From an uncultured Clostridia bacterium (GTDB taxonomy: Bacteria; Bacillota; Clostridia; Oscillospirales; Acutalibacteraceae), in the NCBI GenBank assembly GCA_944381295.1, contig CALWKP010000153.1, positions 1 to 9,423 of the forward strand: 9,423 nucleotides of DNA, written 5' to 3'. Below are positions 6,575-9,423 of the stretch, in pieces. Below the pieces are notes generated by a model. It saw nothing but the letters and a program-made list of their open reading frames with translations. It had not been told where the DNA came from and did not search any database. The stretch's first letter is position 1. Every line of letters starts with the position of its first letter. The position numbers and the translations under genes are program-made.

Positions 6575-7408
6575 ATGACGAATGTAAAAAAAGTGGTCAC
6601 AAAAGTTCTGATCTTCCTTTTTATTACGACGATTATTATCATTTCTGTGGGTCCTTTGCTGTGGGTCCTGTTTTCTTCCTTTAAAACCAATAAGGAAATC
6701 TTGTCCGGCAGCCTGGGATTACCCGCGGTATTCAGTTTTAAAAACTATGTGGACGCAATGAAAATTGCGCCGATCCCTCAATTTTATGGGAACAGTATCA
6801 TCGTTGCGGGTGTTGCCACCATACTGAATGTATTCCTTTTGAGTATGGCTGCCTATGTCATTGCCCGTTTTGATTGGAAAGGCAAAAACTTTTTCCGGAT
6901 GATGTTTTCCGTAGGACTGCTGATCCCGGGGGCTGCGCTGCTGTTGCCGTTGTATCAAACCATGACGACCATGCACCTTCATGATACGCTCTCTGGTTTG
7001 ATTTTGGTATACATAGCGTTCGGCCTGCCGACGACCATTTTTGTAATGAGCAGTTATTTTATGGGCATACCAAAGGAATTGGAAGAATCCGCCTATCTGG
7101 ACGGATGTGGCTTTTTCAGGACGTTCCGCACCATTATTCTTCCGATCGCAAAGCCTGCGATGGGAACCGCTGCGGTGCTGGAATTCCTGTTGGCGTGGAA
7201 CGAATTCCAGTTCGCTCTGACACTGACTTCTTCCAATACAAAACGTACGCTGCCGATTGCGCTGTACTATTTTAAGAGCCAGTTTGCCAGCAATTATGGG
7301 GCCATGTTCGCGGCAACCATTCTGGTGATTATTCCCAGTATCATTGTTTATATCGCGTTACAGGAACAGGTGGTTTCCGGGCTTTCGGCCGGCGCCGTCA
7401 AGGCCTGA
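6575..7408 (+). CDS. Sugar ABC transporter permease 2 (MalG/UgpE type)
   Basis: A 277-residue inner-membrane subunit pairing with the preceding permease. I place the start at ATG 6575 because AAAGGCGG (6559-6566) precedes it by 8 nt. An in-frame TTG at 6554 would add seven residues but overlaps the previous stop codon and lacks a good ribosome binding site. The first membrane helix is at about 9-33, and further hydrophobic spans give about six in total. The EAA-type loop is EESAYLDGCG, starting at E170 and running into ILP; the second Ala of the motif is replaced, as is common in MalG-type partners (S-A for A-A). Only 14 nt separate its stop from the next gene, so the two are probably cotranscribed and translationally close. 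Confidence 0.93.
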   Translation: MTNVKKVVTKVLIFLFITTIIIISVGPLLWVLFSSFKTNKEILSGSLGLPAVFSFKNYVDAMKIAPIPQFYGNSIIVAGVATILNVFLLSMAAYVIARFDWKGKNFFRMMFSVGLLIPGAALLLPLYQTMTTMHLHDTLSGLILVYIAFGLPTTIFVMSSYFMGIPKELEESAYLDGCGFFRTFRTIILPIAKPAMGTAAVLEFLLAWNEFQFALTLTSSNTKRTLPIALYYFKSQFASNYGAMFAATILVIIPSIIVYIALQEQVVSGLSAGAVKA

Positions 7409-7422
7409 GAAAGGATTTAGAT

Positions 7423-8490
7423 ATGGGTACGGATTTATCGAATTTGTTTATGCTCAGCGATCATGTTAGCCGTTCGATCAGCGCGGAAAACCCCACTGGG
7501 GAAAAAGGCCGCGGCGGGATGGCGATCCCGGAGGACGAAAGCAATCCAGCCTATGATTTGGGACAGGGATGGAAGGTGCGTCCGTGTATCAAGATTGCAA
7601 GCGGGGAAACCGCTGAGATCGCGCAGATAGAAGGTCCGGCGATCATCAAGAGCATCTGGATGACCTGTTTCCCGGAAGCCAGCCGGTGGTTATTGCTGCG
7701 TATCTACTGGGATGGCGAAGAGACACCTTCCGTAGAAGCGCCGATCGGTGATTTCTTTTGCAGCGGATGGAACCAGCCTACCTTTGTGGCATCGCTGCCG
7801 ATCAATGTGAATCCCGCGGGAGGATACAACTGCTATTTCCAAATGCCGTTCCGGAAAAGCGCCAGGATCACGGTGGAAAATGTCAGCCGCGAAGAACAGA
7901 TCTGTTTCTATCAGATCAACTACGACCTGACAAGCGTAGAGGACAAAGCGGCGTATTTCCACGCACAGTTCCACAGGAGCAATCCGGTGACCTATCGGGA
8001 ACCCTATGTGATTGTGGATAATATTGTAGGAAAAGGGCAATATGTAGGGACCTATCTGGCATGGCAGGTCAACAACAATCAGTGGTGGGGCGAAGGCGAG
8101 ATCAAGTTTTATATGGACGGAGATCAAGAATTCCCCACGATTTGCGGCACCGGGACAGAAGATTACTTCGGCGGCGCGTGGAATTTTGAACTTCCAAAGG
8201 GTGCTTATCATCCGTATACGAATCTGTACGCGGGCCTTTGCCAGGTGATTAAGCCGGACGGCCTGTTCCAGGCAAATCAACGTTTTGGAATGTATCGGTT
8301 CCATGTATATGACCCGATTTATTTTGAAAAGAGTTTGAAGGTTACGATCCAGGCGTTAGGCTGGCGGAATGGGTTCAAGCGGTTCCTGCCGCTGCAGGAT
8401 GATATTTCCTCTGTGGTGTATTGGTATCAGTCAGAGCCGCATCAGCCTTATCCTCCGATGCCCGACAGGGATGCTTTGGAAGTGATTTAA
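7423..8490 (+). CDS. DUF2961 / GH172-family furanosidase, cytoplasmic
   Basis: A 355-residue protein of the DUF2961 family, now glycoside hydrolase family 172. Characterised members act on alpha-D-fructofuranosides (including difructose dianhydride I) or alpha-D-arabinofuranosides. The start ATG 7423 follows GAAAGGA (7409-7415) by 7 nt. Family hallmarks are the N-terminal SRSISAENPTGEKGRGG segment, WWGEGE (E224, E226) and GTGTEDYFGGAW (E246, D247). In characterised enzymes two glutamates about 21 residues apart, the second in the TEDYF motif, are the catalytic pair. Here E224 and E246 (22 apart) are my best candidates, by memory of the family rather than alignment. No signal peptide or membrane helix is visible, so the enzyme should work in the cytoplasm on sugar imported by the transporter encoded just upstream. 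Its length fits single-domain members. Exact substrate, and whether the product is monosaccharide or dianhydride, cannot be told from sequence. Confidence 0.9.
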   Translation: MGTDLSNLFMLSDHVSRSISAENPTGEKGRGGMAIPEDESNPAYDLGQGWKVRPCIKIASGETAEIAQIEGPAIIKSIWMTCFPEASRWLLLRIYWDGEETPSVEAPIGDFFCSGWNQPTFVASLPINVNPAGGYNCYFQMPFRKSARITVENVSREEQICFYQINYDLTSVEDKAAYFHAQFHRSNPVTYREPYVIVDNIVGKGQYVGTYLAWQVNNNQWWGEGEIKFYMDGDQEFPTICGTGTEDYFGGAWNFELPKGAYHPYTNLYAGLCQVIKPDGLFQANQRFGMYRFHVYDPIYFEKSLKVTIQALGWRNGFKRFLPLQDDISSVVYWYQSEPHQPYPPMPDRDALEVI

Positions 8491-8538
8491 TAATAGAAGA
8501 TTTGCAGAGAACTTAAAATTTTTCTCCTTATTTCTAAT

Positions 8539-8573
8539 AAAAAAGTGCCCGATAAAACTCGGGCGCTTTTTTG
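8539..8573. terminator. Terminator after the transport operon, likely bidirectional
   Basis: AAAAAAGTGCCCGA (8539-8552) pairs with TCGGGCGCTTTTTT (8559-8572) around a 6-nt loop, with one G-T pair. The stem core is followed by six T's on the plus strand. The A-run before the stem provides a T-run on the minus strand, so it could also end the convergent minus-strand unit that stops at 8704. Confidence 0.88.
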
Positions 8574-8703
8574 TTCGCTGGATATCTTTCTGTGGATAAG
8601 GGCATAGGATTTGTATAGAGGAATGGAAAAACAAAGTGAAAATTAAGTCCACACTCATGCTGGAATCAAGGTATTCCTGATTTGAAAAGTATAGTTCTGC
8701 TGA
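8574..8703. other. AT-rich gap between convergent operons
   Basis: No ORF, RNA or clear repeat is seen here. A small GGAAT/ATTCC inverted repeat (8662-8666 with 8673-8677) lacks a T-run and probably means nothing. The sequence becomes noticeably more AT-rich than the transport operon from about here. Confidence 0.5.
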
Positions 8704-9057
8704 TTAGCTGAGATATTTTTTTAATTCATCATTCATAATCCATTCTCCGCTGTCGGACCACAAATGAGGTAAAATAGAAATAATAGCGCTTTTGTTTAAC
8801 AATCCATAGATATGAGGATATTTTGTTCCACAGTTGTTGCAATCTTCCCAGATGATTTTTGAAGTTACTTGTTCAGTATCAATTACGAGCAAAATCATCT
8901 CGTCATGCTCATTTTTAAAATTTGGCGCAACCAAGTGATAGGTGCTTATATCGGAACAATGAATGAAACCATATTTGTTTAAGGAATAGTCACCATAGAA
9001 GTTTTTTTCTTGATAGGTATCCCAAAATTTTTTTGTCAAAGCATGTAAGATAATCAT
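8704..9057 (-). CDS. DUF952 family protein
   Basis: A 117-residue cytoplasmic protein, about the usual size for DUF952. The family pattern is clear in order: an N-terminal LHALTKKFW segment, YGFIHCSDI (GFIHCS is the signature), ILLVIDTEQV and IIWED, then YPHIYGLLNKSAI near the end. The function of this family is not known to me with confidence, so none is assigned. The ATG at 9057 (minus) has AGGAG (9066-9070 on the plus strand) 8 nt upstream. It overlaps by 4 nt (ATGA) the stop codon of the short upstream ORF, so the two are probably translated together. The gene and its surroundings are more AT-rich than the transport operon, hinting at a different origin. No terminator of its own is visible except the shared one at 8539-8573. 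Confidence 0.85.
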   Translation of the reverse strand: MIILHALTKKFWDTYQEKNFYGDYSLNKYGFIHCSDISTYHLVAPNFKNEHDEMILLVIDTEQVTSKIIWEDCNNCGTKYPHIYGLLNKSAIISILPHLWSDSGEWIMNDELKKYLS

Positions 9058-9203
9058 TGCTTCATCTCCTGATCTCTAATTTTTTCCCAACAACAGCATA
9101 AAAGGGAAAGCTTCCACGCAACAGGATGCTTGTTCGATGGGAAATGCGTTACAATATACTCATCATGACCGATCTTTTTTCGCAGCTGTTCTACATAACT
9201 CAA
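9054..9203 (-). pseudogene. 49-residue ORF with NUDIX-like N-terminus, probably a deleted remnant
   Basis: The ORF starts at TTG 9203 (minus), preceded by GAAGGA 6 nt upstream. It reads SYVEQLRKKIGHDEYIV after the start, which resembles the usual beginning of many Firmicute NUDIX hydrolases (MSYVxxLRKxIGHxxxI). The remaining 32 residues (including HPVAWKLSLLCCCWEK) match nothing I know, and no NUDIX box (GX5EX7REUXEEXGU) appears in any frame before the next gene. It therefore looks like a NUDIX gene that has lost its catalytic part. Its stop codon overlaps the DUF952 start (ATGA). It may persist as a leader that couples translation to the DUF952 gene, or be a real small protein of unknown role. 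Confidence 0.45.
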
Positions 9204-9260
9204 TTTTATTCCTTCATTTCCATGTAAATTAGTTTGACCTTTATATCTCTAAAAAAGAAA

Positions 9261-9295
9261 AAAGTATAATTTAAAAAACTTTTAAACTATACTTT
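9261..9295. terminator. AT-rich 16-bp inverted repeat, possible minus-strand terminator
   Basis: The arms are 9261-9276 and 9280-9295 with a 3-nt loop and one mismatch. On the minus strand the stem is followed by a T-rich run, TTTTTTCTTTTTT, read from 9263 down to 9251, so it could end a transcript entering from the right. The stem is almost all A-T pairs (only 9 of the 60 bases in 9241-9300 are G or C), so it would be a weak terminator. A mobile-element trace is an alternative. Confidence 0.4.
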
Positions 9296-9339
9296 CAATC
9301 TGGAAGGGGTGGACACTTTAGATACCGTCTTCGTCTAAA

Positions 9340-9423
9340 TTAAGTATTGTCTTCATCTCTTCTAAATACTTCTACAGCCTCAATCAAACCTAATATCAAA
9401 GTTTTCGGAAGAAACATTATTCC
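9340..9423 (-). CDS. Possible 3' end of a minus-strand gene (partial)
   Basis: One minus-strand frame is open from the window edge to TAA at 9340-9342 and ends with MFLPKTLILGLIEAVEVFRRDEDNT. It reads like plausible protein. The AT-rich hairpin at 9261-9295 lies about 45 nt after its stop, as a terminator would. Its start is outside the window and 27 codons are too few to assign a family. It could also be a chance open frame. Confidence 0.3.
   Translation of the reverse strand, partial: GIMFLPKTLILGLIEAVEVFRRDEDNT

Noticed and set aside
8662..8677. GGAAT/ATTCC hairpin as terminator of the DUF952 gene
   Set aside because: It has only 5 bp and no T-run on either strand. The stronger bidirectional terminator at 8539-8573 can serve.
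9301..9320. IS3-like terminal repeat (GGGGTGGACACTTTAG)
   Set aside because: It faintly resembles some insertion-sequence ends, but no matching inverted partner, target duplication or transposase is in the window.

Overview
The window looks like part of a Clostridia-type Firmicute chromosome, possibly a gut Oscillospirales or Lachnospirales member. This rests on strong AGGAGG-type ribosome binding sites, frequent GTG/TTG starts, a YesM/YesN-type two-component pair, a sugar ABC transporter (CUT1 type) with no ATPase gene beside it, and intrinsic terminators. The genus cannot be named from the sequence alone.

Layout. Positions 1-362 hold no convincing gene but dense secondary structure. First comes a GC-rich, multi-stem RNA-like segment (about 1-191), for which the best guess is a HEARO/omega-RNA-like RNA of an IscB-type element. 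It is followed by an array of long, partly nested hairpins (194-362) containing two identical 22-nt palindromic repeats. Positions 363-644 are a leader with a plausible promoter for the regulator operon. Positions 645-3973 encode a sensor histidine kinase and an AraC-type response regulator that overlap by 4 nt and end at an intrinsic terminator. Positions 4165-8490 encode a lipoprotein sugar-binding protein, two sugar permeases and a DUF2961/GH172 protein, followed by a terminator that could work in both directions. A perfect 16-bp hairpin separates the binding protein from the permeases. From 8600 to the end the DNA is AT-rich and genes run on the minus strand: a DUF952 protein, a 49-codon ORF with a NUDIX-like beginning that overlaps it, an AT-rich inverted repeat, and perhaps the end of another ORF.

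How the genes fit together. The kinase probably senses an extracellular carbohydrate, or its loaded binding protein. It would phosphorylate the regulator, which would switch on the transporter operon from the weak-looking promoter just upstream of the binding-protein gene. The transporter would import an oligosaccharide intact, using an ATPase encoded elsewhere (MsmX-like sharing is known in Firmicutes). The GH172-family enzyme has no signal peptide and would cleave the sugar in the cytoplasm. Characterised GH172 enzymes act on alpha-D-fructofuranosides (including difructose dianhydride I) and alpha-D-arabinofuranosides, so the locus is a candidate self-contained system for importing and cleaving such a furanoside. 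That substrate assignment is inference.
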